Assembly (NCBI GenBank): GCA_034509425.1
Contig: JAVTVJ010001154.1
Span: forward strand, 124,001-188,000
Direction: 5' to 3'
DNA: 64,000 nucleotides
Source: Eopsaltria australis
Lineage: Eukaryota; Chordata; Aves; Passeriformes; Petroicidae
In this document: piece after piece, positions 12,958 through 25,307 of the stretch
How the letters are laid out: the number at the start of each line of letters is the position of its first letter
Numbering within the stretch: position 1 is the first letter of the stretch
Position numbers and translations under genes: made by a program
Notes under the pieces: generated by a model
Told to the model about the DNA's origin: nothing
The model's input: only the letters and a program-made list of their open reading frames with translations
The model's database searches: none

Positions 12958-14483
12958 TCTGTGATCAATATAATACTTTTCTGTATATAAATGTCACATA
13001 AAGTGGTGTCAGTTGCCACACGTGTGGCTTTAGTGTTGCTGCACTAACATAAACCAACCATGTCTCTTGCTCCATGTATAGATTTGCACTGCAAGTTCCA
13101 ATTCTCCCAGTGTAATTGAACACAGAATTGCCTTGACTGTGCAGATGAGAAAAACCTGTTTACTGAAATGCTACATCTGAGGACTGTAACTGAATGCCGA
13201 ATAATTGTATTTTAAATTGTAGAAAACTATTTGTTACTGTAACCCAATCGCCACAAAAACAAGTATAAAAGAATGCAGCAGTCCCTGTATTTAAGAGCTT
13301 TTTTTTCCTCTGTGATTCCACAGGGGCCAGAGAATTGGAGGATTTCCCAATACTGAGGCCAACTAGCAAAGTTACTCTTTAACCTTTATTGTTTTTAAAA
13401 CCTTTATTAATAGTCATGTCCAGTGTCCAGACAAGGCCGAATCTTGTTCAGTAGCACTCCAGTGAGTAATTCCTTCTCTTTCCCCCTCAAGATTCTGAGT
13501 AATTTTTTGTTTCTCCCTTCAGTTCTCCCTTATCCATCTCTGTATTGCAGTCACGTAGTCACTGGTGCTGAACCTTCCCTCCTCAGCTCACACTGCTGCC
13601 AGTGCTGGGATGGCAGTGCTGAAGCTGTCTGAGTGTTCATTCCTTTTCCCACCTCTAGGATTTGGGAGCTTCCCAAGAAACTCACAGTAAAGATTCCTCC
13701 AGCACTCGCTGTGTTCAGCCTGGCACAGCAGAATTGGAGGCAGATTTGCATGCTCAGGTTTGGCTTTTGCTTGTCAATGAGACTTGCGAGGTGGGAGATG
13801 CACCCTTCTGAAAATTGGAAGGGACTGAATTGCATCTTAGGCCACACTCTGTGTGGCTAAAGAGGTGTGCATGGTGTGTTTGTGATGTGCAGATCAGACC
13901 TGAGGTAAGCAGTGGAACACTCTGGAAAAGAATGAGATGGAGTCTGAGGAGCTGACAAGGAGGGGAACTCCAGACAGAGCAGAAGGCAAAGAGAAGTCAG
14001 GTACATTCCTGTGTGTGATGAGATCACATACATCACTTACATGTGCTAATGCAATTCATAGGCTGATGACTCACAATTAGGTTTTTCCCCTTGTACTATT
14101 TCACATTTTATGTGGTAAATTCATTTTTCTTTTTAATATTTTATCATCTTTTATCACACAAAAATGAAGGGGGAAAATAGATGGCTATTAAATGTAAATC
14201 CCAACAGCTCTTCAAAAAGTTCCCTTTCCCTTGCTTCCCTTTCTCAGCAGCAGGATGAAAAGTGGTGTAGATGCTGTAAAACTGGACTGAGTCTTTTGAC
14301 ATGTGGCATATTCCTCCCTAGGAATTAGCAAGAGAAGTAACAGACATGGGCCAGATATTTAACCTTTGCCACCAGAGGTGTGTTAGTGTTTAAGGGTTAT
14401 GGTTCAGGAAATGAGAAAATCTCAATAATCAGTGAAATAAAGATTACAGAACATTACATTTTATGTGAAATTCTAAAATTATA

Positions 14484-14489
14484 TTTATT
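14484..14489 (-). promoter_or_regulatory. Distal poly(A) signal candidate (AATAAA)
   Basis: On the minus strand AATAAA is preceded, about 45 to 70 nt upstream, by several TGTA motifs (the CFIm-type upstream element). It is followed by a T/GT-rich stretch around 14420-14455. This combination is better than at other hexamers between here and the stop codon. Cleavage is inferred near 14465. Confidence 0.4.
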
Positions 14490-16719
14490 GGGCAATTCAC
14501 AGAAAGTGCCATAGTGACCACAAAAATGACTCTGGCTTTATACATGTACAGATGTACAGAACAAATTGTAAAATAACAGATCTATTTAGAATATGCATTT
14601 AATCAGTCCTATGGAAAACATACGGATACTAACAATGTCAAATTCATAAATGACTGTGCAGATTGACATGGCTTTTATGAAATACACCACTGTGCCATGG
14701 AGGAGGTTTTGTACAACTTCTTACTCCATGTAAAGTTAGGGTTTGTGTACTGTACTGTCAAAATTTACTGTACATTTTCATTAAGAAAGGGTTGGTTTTT
14801 TTTTTTTTTAAACAGCTGATTCATATCTATTTAAAAATCATTTCTTATTCATCTTTTTAATTGCATATAGTAATTTAATTAATTTTACTGCATAAATTGT
14901 ATAGAGTCATGCTTTCAGAAATGCATTTAGCATCTGCAACAAGACATTTCAAGATATAGTTTATGGCTGGTTCACATCAACAATAAGACATTTCATGTAA
15001 GAGCATCTTTCCTCAGACATCTGACCAGTCTGATGGTTTCAGACACATTTATGGAGTACAACCATCGTATGTACAACCATATAGTATATTTTAATCCCCT
15101 CTCTGGTATATTTTTATTATCCATAGAAGTGGCCACAACTACACAGAATTTGGACAGCTAAGAAGCAATCCCAAGCTTCAAAATACATGCTACCAACTGC
15201 AGGTACTGCTCCTCAACAAGAATCAATGCACTAACATGGAAGCAATCTGGGAAATTATGTGTGTGAAAAATTTTACATTTTTGCAGGTAGATAAAATACC
15301 ATTTTTACTGTCAAGAGATGATGAAACATGAAATAGAATTGTCCCAGCCAATTAGAGCACAGCTGTTACATTCAACATGATTATTTCTAAGCCCTTCAAA
15401 ATTCAACACTCTCAGTAATATATAAAATATTTAAAAACTATATAGTTAATTCTAACTAGAACAACCCCTTTCACCAAACTGCCATAATATTCAGGGTGCA
15501 TGTCCGATTCCTGCTCTGCTGCTCATCACAAGTTGTGTTTTACAGCTTCTTGCTCTGCAACTCCTCGTCTTTTTCCTCTCCTTTGTGTTGCAACCTCACC
15601 TTCAAAGGCTCATTCATCTTCCCCTGGTTCTCCTCTTGCCATGGCTCATTTTGGGAGGGTGGGCAGGAAACAGCCAACGCCAGGGCAGTCACTGTTTGCT
15701 CATGTGACCTAAACCCACTCCTGGCAAGTCATCATTTCCCACAATATGGTTTGCACATTTTACACCCACCAGGGACAGAGATGTGCTGAGAGTTCCCTAA
15801 AGTCACCCCTGGAATCCTCAGTGCTCCTGCTCTCCCCTTTACACAAATCCTTGCAGGTAGAGCAAATTAAGAAGAAATGAAATTCTATCCCTAATCCCTT
15901 GGGTCTCAGTGATGCCACGGCTCTTCAAGCACAAGGATTTCCGTTCTGGTTTGGTGTTCAGGTACAGAAGGCAGGAGCAGATGAAGGAAACACATCAGTG
16001 GAAAGACCCAAGCTGACTTTGCACATCTTCCCTGTTTGCCTGTGCAACTTCTGAGCCAGAAAAACAGCTTTGCTCGGGGCATGCTTGAATACGAACTACA
16101 CAGTCATCATACCAGCCAGAGACCAGAAATGCATCACGAATTTGCAATACAAAGGTAGGCATGGCACTAATCAGAAGAGTTGGCACAATTCTATTTCTTT
16201 GCAGCAATTAGTGCCTGGCTGGAAATCTTGATAATTTGTTTTCGAAAGTAGGTGCATTCCATTGAGATTTGAGGAGAAGCAGTATTACCTGTCTTAAATG
16301 AAAGTACTGGTTAATAGTTGCTGTTTAGTGTAGGGACACTTAAAAACATGGGCACACGAATGACAGTATCTGTTTTCACATTAATGACAACAATCTAATT
16401 TTTAACAAATTGTACTTTGTATTACTGTTTGGTTGGTTCCAGCCTTTATTGGTTGGCTTTGTTAAATCATACCCATGTAAAAGACACTATCAAATTCATA
16501 TCATACGAGAACTTATCCACAGATTACAGAAAAGATTTTTATAAAATAAAGTTCCGATTTAAATTTGTTTAACTTTTGACAACTTATGCAGTGACACACA
16601 CCAACAAAGAGCACCTTAACAGAGTGAACTGACCGTGACACATTTAAGGAAATACCAGAAGATTTAGTTTGTGTATAAAAGACATTTCATGAAAAGCTAA
16701 GAAATACAAGGCTGAAGGA

Positions 16720-17075
16720 ATGAATTGGGATGAGCAGAGATTCACAGTTACTCTGGTAAATGACCAAAGGCAATGAACTTGATAACTATCTAAAAAGTAT
16801 TCAAAGGATATAAATCATGGTTAGAGGAACTATTTAGAGTAGTGCAAAAGGGTATAACTGGGACTAATGAGATAAAAATTACAAAAAGGATTATTTAAAT
16901 TAATTTCCAAGAAAAGCTTTCTAATGGTGAATTCTAATAGACTCTAGAACAATCTCCCAGGGGTAGCAGTAGAAGCCCCAGGCTTAGAAACATTTAAGTA
17001 GGTTGAAGCACTCCCACCCCTAACACTAAAAAATATATTCTATGAAAGAATGCTGGACTGTTAGAATACTACTCT
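16720..17075 (+). mobile_element. Ancient CR1/L3-like LINE fragment
   Basis: The order CCAAGAAAAGCTTTCTAATG, AGACTCTAGAACAATCTCCC, AGTAGAAGCCCCAGGCTTAG and AAACATTTAAGTAGGTTGAA resembles old amniote CR1/L3 3' regions, strongly diverged. Inside the inferred 3' UTR. Confidence 0.55.
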
Positions 17076-17952
17076 ACTTGCACTACTTTTTCCTTTTGTC
17101 TACTGATATTTATTTCTAGGATTTGATAAGTCTAGTATGAACTTCTAAACACACTGAAATTGAGATGAAACAGTTCTTAGGAAGCCTACCCGTAGTGTGT
17201 ATTACCCTGCAAAGCAATAATCCTCTCTGGTGTGTCTTCCCATCCCTGATGTGATGACCCTTTGAACAGAACTGCTGTTAACCACAACCAAAATTTCACT
17301 CAGCTGGTGATGCAGCATTTTTAACAGAATACATACAAAAACCCCACCTTTTTTCAGATGCACCTCACACTTTACATCAGTTTGTGGAGAGGCCAACAAT
17401 AGATGTGCCAGTAGTTGATTCTCAGAATGGAGGCAATAACTTCAGCTCTCAGAGTGGTTCAGGGATGGTCGTTATCCTTGAAAAGTTTTCTATTATGTAT
17501 ATTTTCAAAAATCAGGAGTCCTAACTATGTGGCCACTTAGGAGATTGTATCACTACAAAAAGTTTACTTGAGGGCCTTTTTAGTCTGCCTTGGGTGTCTC
17601 CAGCTCCTCATCAACCCATGGAGTATGTTTGTTGTAGAAAATCTCTAAAACTAATTAACACAGCTGTTACCCCTAATTAAACTGTGTGGTAACTACTCTC
17701 AAACTCGAGTCACAGCAGACAGAATGTTTGCCCCAAGTCCCCGTGGGCTGGCCTTGCCTCTCAATTTTTCCATTTAATGCACGCACAGTGTAGCAATGCC
17801 TCTCATGGCCCTGCTCCCTTCCCAGCTCTGCTGGGGCTGCTGGAACTGGAACTAAAGGAGGCAACTTCAGCATCAGCCAGGCTAAAAACCTGCAAGTTCT
17901 CCTTCATCACCACAGCCACCACCTCCCCAAGAGAACCATTCTGAGACGTTCT

Positions 17953-17998
17953 TGCACACACACATATATGTATGCACACACATGTGTGTGCATGCATC
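17953..17998. repeat. CA/TG mixed alternating tract
   Basis: Alternating purine/pyrimidine with CACACACA, TATATG, ACACACATGTGTGTG and a central near-palindrome. Confidence 0.85.
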
Positions 17999-19884
17999 CA
18001 TGCCTGGTCATCTCAGAACCCTTCAACATCCTGTATTCATTCTCCTTCTTGTTCATTGTGACAGTGACAGTTTTGGTGTGAAAAAAGAAAACGTTTCAAT
18101 TTTCTTACTATTTGACACTCAGGCTTTTATGTCTCTTTCTTTTCTCCAAGATTAAATTTCAACCTTTTTCACATCGCTGTAAACCTTAACTCTTTCTGTT
18201 ATTCATGCGGTATTGTCTTCTGCCTTCCTGTTCACTCTTCCTTAAATAATAACTTGATTTTCTAAAAGGAACTGACTCTATTTGATCCATTCCACATTCC
18301 AAAGAGCATGCCCAATTAAAACAACCATCCCCCTTCTCATCTACCGCACATTAAGCAGTTTGCAGACAAGGATTTACTGCCAACTTCAGTACTAGTTTGA
18401 AATATCATTGTAGTCACAGACTTGGTCAGGGTTGTCTGATCAAGTCTTTTGTATTTGTTTATATATTTAGGGGAAGCAGGAGTAGAAGTAAGGGCATTAT
18501 AATTTTAAGAACTTTTTGCTTTTTCCCCCCCTTAATATCCTGAAACCTTCAGCCAAAAATAGTTTTATGGGTTAGTACACCAAAAGACACCTGAAAGAAC
18601 TTTATACCCATTTGGGAAGTTAAATGCCTCTGAAAACCCAAGACTGTATCCAGATTTAAACAAAAGGAGTAGCTAGGGCTGCAGAAGACCCTTCTACTCC
18701 CATGAAATTTTCTGGGTTTCTGAAGTATAAGGATGGAATACCATTGTGAAATCTTTGTTCCCTATTTGGAGACAGCTTCTCTTTGTGTTTGGCAAGCTTT
18801 GCGCACCTTGCTCAGGGAAAGCTGAATTCTTTTACTGTACAACATACTTAACTGGGAAAAAAAATTCTGCTGCTCCTTTGTTCTCAGCACAGACATAGTG
18901 ACAATACACAGCCATGGAGCTTCAACAGCTGATGAATGCACAGTTTCCCCATGAGTTAGAACTGAAAGTAAGAATGAGGGCTTTTCTGGAACTCCATTTC
19001 ACGTTTGCAGTGCTCCACGCTGCTGCGAGTGTTTCTTTATAGGCAATAACTAATAAAGCACCAGCCCAAGACTCTGCCCTGTAACCACTGTGTCATCCCC
19101 TGTGCACGTGTTTGGAGTGCTCCACCATGGAGGGCTGTGAGCAGAACTGCAGGAGAATTACTGAACCAGAGCCCCAGCAGGCTCTTTACCAGGGCTGCTC
19201 ATCAGCAGCACTCACAGCCCTTTCCAAAGGATGCCAGCAGAGACATGGAACCATAAAGAGCAAACCACTGGCAAAATCTACTCCAAAGGCAGCAAAATGC
19301 CTCCAGGGTACCTGGTCTGGTGCCTGCCTTTTCATCACCAGGAATGAAATTATGGACATACAAAACTTCCTGGGTTCACTTGATTCTAAGTTTCAATAAT
19401 GAGGGCTACAGCTGTTTATTATTTTAAACCCCTATGTTAGACAGAGGCTTATGAAATTAAAGTCCTTACTCCCCTTTCATTTTTGCACTGTTCAAGTGTT
19501 GTTTAATTTATGATCACATCTTTTTCAGAGAAAAGAAAAACTAAAAAGAATATACCAGGCTTGAACCTTGCTAATCCTACAAAGGTGATGAATTGTAATT
19601 ACTTTCTGAGATATCACTTGAGAAATTCTCCCAATATATTTAGCAGAAATATTTCTTGAGATTGGGTGTGTTAAGAGAGTTTGAATTTTGCTCTGCTTTA
19701 GCTTTAGAGTTTATCTCTATTCTTTGTGTCTTTATGCTCCATGCTAACAAAAATGAAGTTGGATTCCAGGAGAGTCCAGTAAATCTGATCAATGGATGCA
19801 CAATCTGAGACATGCAGCTTTAGGGAACCTGATCCATTCCATTTCAGTTTACATCACTCCCCACATTGCTTGTTATGCTTTTAT

Positions 19885-19888
<4 letters not shown>

Positions 19889-19915
<27 letters not shown>
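19889..19915. repeat. A27 homopolymer
   Basis: Uninterrupted A run on the + strand, so a U run in a CLSTN2 3' UTR if that extends here. No retroposon body was recognised upstream. Confidence 0.9.
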
Positions 19916-19918
<3 letters not shown>

Positions 19919-21537
19919 AAAAGGAGAGGGAGCCTAATGCCATTCTATGGTTGGTGATACTGGTTGGAGCATGAGGGAGATTCTATTCTATTTATACAGC
20001 ACAGAATTATGTACAATCAACATGAATAAATTTAGTGACTTAGAAGGTGATTTGATTTCCTTGACAATGTTTTTGATATTTATGTTTTGTCATTTGGGGT
20101 TTTTTTTCTCATCTCCTTAGATTTGCTCACTTGGTGTAGAACTACTTTAAGCAGTTGCTCCATAAAGGTCAGCAGCTACAGGGATCACCCAGGAGGGGCA
20201 TTAATCCCAGGACCTGCTGTCCAAAGCCTAGATGAGGCTACTGCATCATCCATAATCCTCCCAGTATTTCCACTATTTTTATTCAGTAATTTTATCAGGG
20301 CAGAACCTGATGAAACCTGATATCCCCCCTGAGACTAGGGATAGCCTAGTTTTGTGCTATTTATTCTGGTCAGCATGTGTGAGTTAAGGGAAGAGGAAGC
20401 CCCTTAGAGGAGATGTAGTCAGTTTTATTTCCTCTCCCTCTCTCAGTATCCATATGTTTTTGCAAACATCTTAATTTTGGTATCACAATTTCTATTCCAG
20501 GATACCAGGAGCAGCTGCATCCCACCAGACCTTTACCTGCTGTCATCTTTCCTTGTGCTGGTCTATGGAGATGGAGTTCTGTGTGTGCTGGCACCAAAAC
20601 TTTGGGAAGAGGCAGTGTTGTGTTCCAGTCCACTGGGACCCCTGCCAGGGAAAAGATGAAAGCTGCCTCTGAGGTTAGAGCTGGGGAAAGGGACAGCTGA
20701 GACACAAATCATGTGCAGGGCTCAAAAGGCTTTGCCACAGCGAAGTAAGGGCTGCTACTGCACTACCCTCTGACCATCCTCCACCTGCGGCTGCTCATCT
20801 CCCAATGCCGTTATTTTCAATTTAGGGTCAGGCAGGGACAGCTCCTGCAATGGATACAGTGGATTTCATCTCCACAGGAGGAACTTTAGAACCCTCTGAT
20901 CCTTCCTGAGCCTTATTTTGTTCCAGAATGGAGTAAGGATGGTGCACAGGTGCTCAGCAAATGCAGCACCACCACATGCCAGACAGGAAAATAAACTGCT
21001 CCCTCCCATTGGTCTCTGGTGAGGGAGATCAACACCAGGTAAAATGCAGTCTCACCAGCAGTGCAAGGTGCTACCTGCAGGAATGAACAAATAGCAACAG
21101 TTTATTTTAATTAGTATTGAAGATACCACAAACCCTACATGTCTATTTCTAATTTGAACTGATGTCAGCCAATGCAGTAAATACTGAAATTAATCTCTAC
21201 TGTGCATTTTAAGGTTTACTTGCAAAAGACAGAACACCTGTGGAGGGGGTAGAAGTGACAGAGAAATGAAAGCTATTAATCACAAACAGTGAGTTAGGCA
21301 GTTATATTAATTCAGATAGTATCTTCAGTTTGCATTTGTAGGTTTTGCAGGTTTTCCCAGCCTTAGATTAAAACTTCAAAAATTTAAAGGCATCACTGAT
21401 GTGTTGTCATTTTAGACCTCTGTTGTCACCTCTGGATTCCTGATGCCATGGATTGTGGGTACCTCTTCAGAACTGCTTTCTTTGGATACACTTGTTTACT
21501 GCAGGTGTAAAAAAGCCACCTTACCACAAGACAGACC

Positions 21538-21975
21538 CTGAGGGGCTGCAGTGAGTGCAGGGAAGGGAGCAGAGCTGGGGAAGGGTCTGGAGCAAAGGCT
21601 AGTGAGGAGCAGCTGAGGGACCTGGGGGGGGTTCAGCTGGCAGAAAAGGAGGCTCAGGAAGGGCCTTTTCACTCTCTCCCACTCCCTGAGAGGAGGTTGC
21701 AGCCAGGTGGGGTTGGTTTCTCTTCTCAAGTAACAAGTGATAGGACAAGGGGAAACAGCCTGGAGTTGTGGTGGGGAGGTTTAGATGGAATATTGGGGGG
21801 AATTCCCTCATTGAAAGGATGGTCAGGCATTGGAAGAGGCTGTCCAGGGCATCACCATCCCTGGGGGAATTCCAAGTCACATGAATGGGGGACTTGGGGA
21901 CAAGTTAATGGTGGGTTTGGCAGTGCTCAATGATCTTAGAGGTCTTTTCCAACCTGAATGGTTTTACAGTTCTTA
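21538..21975 (+). mobile_element. CR1 LINE 3' end
   Basis: Motifs in order: GGGAAGGGTCTGGAGCA, GGCTCAGGAAGGGCCTTTTC, GATAGGACAAGGGGAAACAG, and a degenerate end AGAGGTCTTTTCCAACCTGA. It is 5' truncated and lies antisense in the inferred CLSTN2 3' UTR. Confidence 0.9.
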
Positions 21976-22652
21976 ACACTTTTTTCAGGGAGGAAAGGAG
22001 AGAATTTTGGTTTTTGATTAGGGGCAAAAACCCTCCACGTGTGTACCTTTATGCAGGTATGTGTGTATATGTTCTGGTTGGTTTTTAAGCAAGTAGGTTT
22101 TATAAAAAATTAATTTCTGGAGAGGAGGAAATAGTGTTGGGATTGTTTTGGAAGAAGTGATATTTCTCTGATTTTCTAGTAGTGGTTTTGCTCAGGAAGC
22201 CACTGCTGTCAGTGCTGTACAAGTATTCTAGGGCCCATTTTGTGAAGAAATATCTCATTCTCACTGCCATTTTGTGAAAGGATATTTCTATTTATTTGAA
22301 TGAAAAATGCTGCATAATGCATTCCAATGAGTAATCTAAAATAAGTACAGTGATACATTATAGTTTGCTGAGTATCTTACTGCAAACCAAGTTTTAGTGA
22401 TAACACACATGCCTGTATTACTTCACTTAAGTTTAAAAATGTAGGTTTATTTACAGTAGAGAAAATACTTTGTTTGCTTATTGTGTAATGTACGAGTACA
22501 ACCTAAAAAGATCTGCTTCCAGTGACAGAAAGATAAAAGTCTGTTAGATGGAGAAATACACTGATGAATTCACAAACATAGAAAAGAATTAAAGGCTGTC
22601 AATAAGGTTGTAAATCGCTGTTTTCAAGTTGCCCTAATGTTTGCTATGATAA

Positions 22653-22698
22653 CACCACCACCACCACCACTAATAATAATAATAATAATAATAATAAT
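22653..22698. repeat. (CAC)6(TAA)9 compound microsatellite
   Basis: Two adjacent trinucleotide repeats with an abrupt switch at 22670/22671. Confidence 0.95.
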
Positions 22699-24358
22699 CA
22701 GGACTAACAGAAACTTTAAAATAATTTAAGTTCAGTTTTAAATCTGAAATTAACTTTTAAATATCTACATTTAATTTTAAATCTTCTTTTTCTGAGCAGA
22801 AAGATTTGCTGATATGTGCTGATGACAAGCATAATGAAGAGCCTGCTTCATGTCACTAAAAAAATTAAAACTAGGAAATTATCTAGGATACTAGGATGCT
22901 AGGAACTGATCTAACAAAATATTTTTGTTCAAGATATTCAGAAATATTAATATTAATTTTGTATTAAACAGAAATTGTGGACATTTTTTGCAGTTGTTTC
23001 TCCTGCACATAAAACATACTTATGTGGCCTTGATTCTGCAAATATTCTTCTAGGTTTAATACGTGTGAGAGAATAAAATGAAACAGGATTGATAACAAAA
23101 GAAAACTGCTGTATTGCCAATTGTAACAACCATGTGACAACATGATTGCTGGCACAACAAATAAAAGCATGAATATCTCTAATTTGAAAATTAATGAAGA
23201 TTTTTCTTTCATTTACTTTCTAGTTATTCAACTATAAGGCCTAGCTGCTGTCAGTATTTCCCTTCACCTATCAAATATAGAGACTGGAATTACAAGAACC
23301 CCCAAACACACCATATATTTCCTCTATCCCACGACATTCAGAAGCTGTTAATAATTCAGTACTGAGGGAGGTGGATACCCTCAAGATTGCTCCAAGTGCT
23401 CTTTGCAACATCAGCCACCACTCAGGGTGCTCAGGAAGGTCCTATTGTGGCAAGACTGGCTGGGAGAGTGGAGAAGAGGAAGTAGCTCATCTGAAACAGC
23501 AAATTACAAAAGCAAAAGTCAAAGATGAAGTTGCAAAGAAAAGGAAGTACTTGGGAAAAGAACCCAGACAAGCCACTAAACAGCATTCTCTTCCATGCTG
23601 TTTTCTTTCTGTGCATCAGAGCAGCCACCCTAGCAAGTGCTGCAGCATTTGGGAGGCAGAGCAGCTGAAGATGCAAAGGTACTTAAGGAAAGGGGACAAA
23701 AACCACACCACACAGACTTATTAACACATTGTATACGTAGCTCTGCTTTTTCCTTTTTTTTCCTTTTTAAACAGTGTTTAAGAAAAATATGCTGTGTTAC
23801 CATAACAAACGAAAATACTCTCTCAACCTCTTAAGGGTTTAGTTTTTGTTTTCAACTATTTTGGTTCCATGTAGGTTTTATTTTTCCTTGTCTACTTTAT
23901 AAAACCTTCTCTCAACATTAATGGCTTCAGGAAGAAGAAATAAGGGAGAATTATGAGCACAGAAGAGAGCTCACAGTGTTATTCCTTTCTCTTGTGCACT
24001 ACAGGCAGGCAGAGGTACAGAAGAAATAGGGCATCATGTTTTTATAGAACACAGTCAGGAATTCCAGCTGGCATTCACTAAGCAAAAGGGAACATTTTCC
24101 TCATCTAAAGTAATTGTTTAAATCCCAGCCATACATAGCTATGGAATAATGGGGTCACTTATTTTCCACAAGTTCAGTGAGATGCTGCAGCAAGCTAATG
24201 ATTCCATGAGACAGACGGTTTAAAGCATTGATTTGCTGCAAATTGCTCAATCCATAACTAATGAGCAGCTCTACAGATTTCCAGTGAATCAATCCCATTA
24301 GAATTTACAGTTTGCATAAGATCATATTACTCAATCTGTGGACACAGAATGAGCTGGG

Positions 24359-24385
24359 TTTTTTTTTGTTTTTTTTTTTTTTTTT
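24359..24385. repeat. T-rich run, one G interruption
   Basis: T9 G T16-type tract on the + strand. Confidence 0.85.
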
Positions 24386-24883
24386 GTAACCTTCAGCAGC
24401 CCCTTCTTGTTGCTGTTTCTTTTTAAAAACTTGTTTTAATTTCTATTGGTAGGTTGGATAAAAAATCCCTCTCTGGAGGGTCTGACAGCATGCCTGAAAA
24501 AATACACTGTTCATGTCTACATGGGCATACATGCATCCCCTGTCAAGTCCCAGATACTCCCTTGCAGAAGACAGTTAACATCCAAAAGGCAGGATGAGAT
24601 AACAGATGGGATTCAGCCTCTGTCCCCTGCAGCACTAAAGCCCTGCCCCCATTTGGAGGTGGATTATGTTTTTGACACCTGTAAGAATGTGAAGTTAGAT
24701 AGCAACTGGTATTTGAACCCACAGAAGTAATTCTTTGTAACAAGCTGAAATCTCTCCCATGTGAAAAAAGTAGCAAAGGCAAAAACTTCTATGGATTGAA
24801 TGACAGGACTTTTGTCACACATCTGCAGGGCAGAAACAGGAAATTGAGAACTACGCTTGCTAACAGATCAAGTTCTGGATTGC

Positions 24884-24889
24884 TTTATT
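24884..24889 (-). promoter_or_regulatory. Proximal poly(A) signal candidate (AATAAA)
   Basis: This is the first canonical AATAAA after the CLSTN2 stop codon, about 210 nt downstream. The hexamer alone is weak evidence. Confidence 0.3.
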
Positions 24890-25097
24890 ACCACGTGTCC
24901 CAGGAAGTTTGTACCATGTTTTCCCCAGACTTTGTAAGAAAAGGGTCAGTTCTATCATTATCAATTACTACAACAAGATCATTTTAGGCAAAACAGTTAC
25001 AGGCAAGCAGAAGTTCAAATCCTGTCAATGAATTCACAGACTCTGAAAAAGCATTGTATTGGTTGTTACAAAAGAGCCGTGGCTGGAGGGCTGTTTG

Positions 25098-25307
25098 TTA
25101 GTACGGGAGTGTTGAATCATCCCACTCCAACTGCTCTTGCCTGGTGGCATTCTGTTTGTCTCCCTTTTGGACAATCACTTCCTCCTCCTCTTCGTCCTCT
25201 TCCTCCTCTTCACTGTCATCTGATTCAGCACTAGTTGTGTCTTCCTCTTCATTGTCTATGTCTTCTTCCTCACTCTCCTCCTCTGTCTGGTGTGGCTTTT
25301 CATATTT
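25098..25307 (-). CDS. CLSTN2: CLSTN2 terminal coding exon: acidic tail and second WDD motif
   Basis: The coding part is 210 nt, entered in phase 0 after attgtag. It encodes 69 residues and TAA. Order: KYEKPHQ, an acidic block (TEEESEEEDIDNEEED), TTSAESDDS, a second acidic block (EEEEEDEEEEE), VIVQKGDKQNATRQEQ, and LEWDDSTLPY at the C terminus. The acidic region is the trait of calsyntenins, credited with calcium binding, and the terminal LEWDDSTLPY is the second kinesin-light-chain site. The exon continues into the 3' UTR. GAA/GAG microsatellite-like coding makes length variation plausible. Confidence 0.95.
   Translation of the reverse strand, partial: KYEKPHQTEEESEEEDIDNEEEDTTSAESDDSEEEEEDEEEEEVIVQKGDKQNATRQEQLEWDDSTLPY

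Larger units (their letters stand above)
1..14483. other. Intergenic region downstream of CLSTN2
   Basis: No spliced gene, tRNA or rRNA was recognised. Open frames are short or come from the tandem repeat at 2.3 kb. Contents are listed separately: minisatellite, two CR1 pieces, microsatellites and a small CpG-dense patch. In mammals the neighbour on this side is TRIM42/SLC25A36; neither was seen here. Confidence 0.6.
14484..25097 (-). other. CLSTN2: Probable long 3' UTR of CLSTN2
   Basis: No splice-linked coding sequence follows the TAA. As I recall, mammalian CLSTN2 transcripts carry a 3' UTR of about 10 kb, and a strong-looking poly(A) context sits 10.6 kb downstream at 14484. Several nearer AATAAA motifs exist on the minus strand (for example 24884-24889, 23877-23882, 22446-22451), so shorter forms are possible. 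The region includes an antisense CR1 3' end (21538-21975), a 27-bp A run (19889-19915), a T run (24359-24385) and a CAC/TAA microsatellite (22653-22698). The true extent is inferred. Confidence 0.4.
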
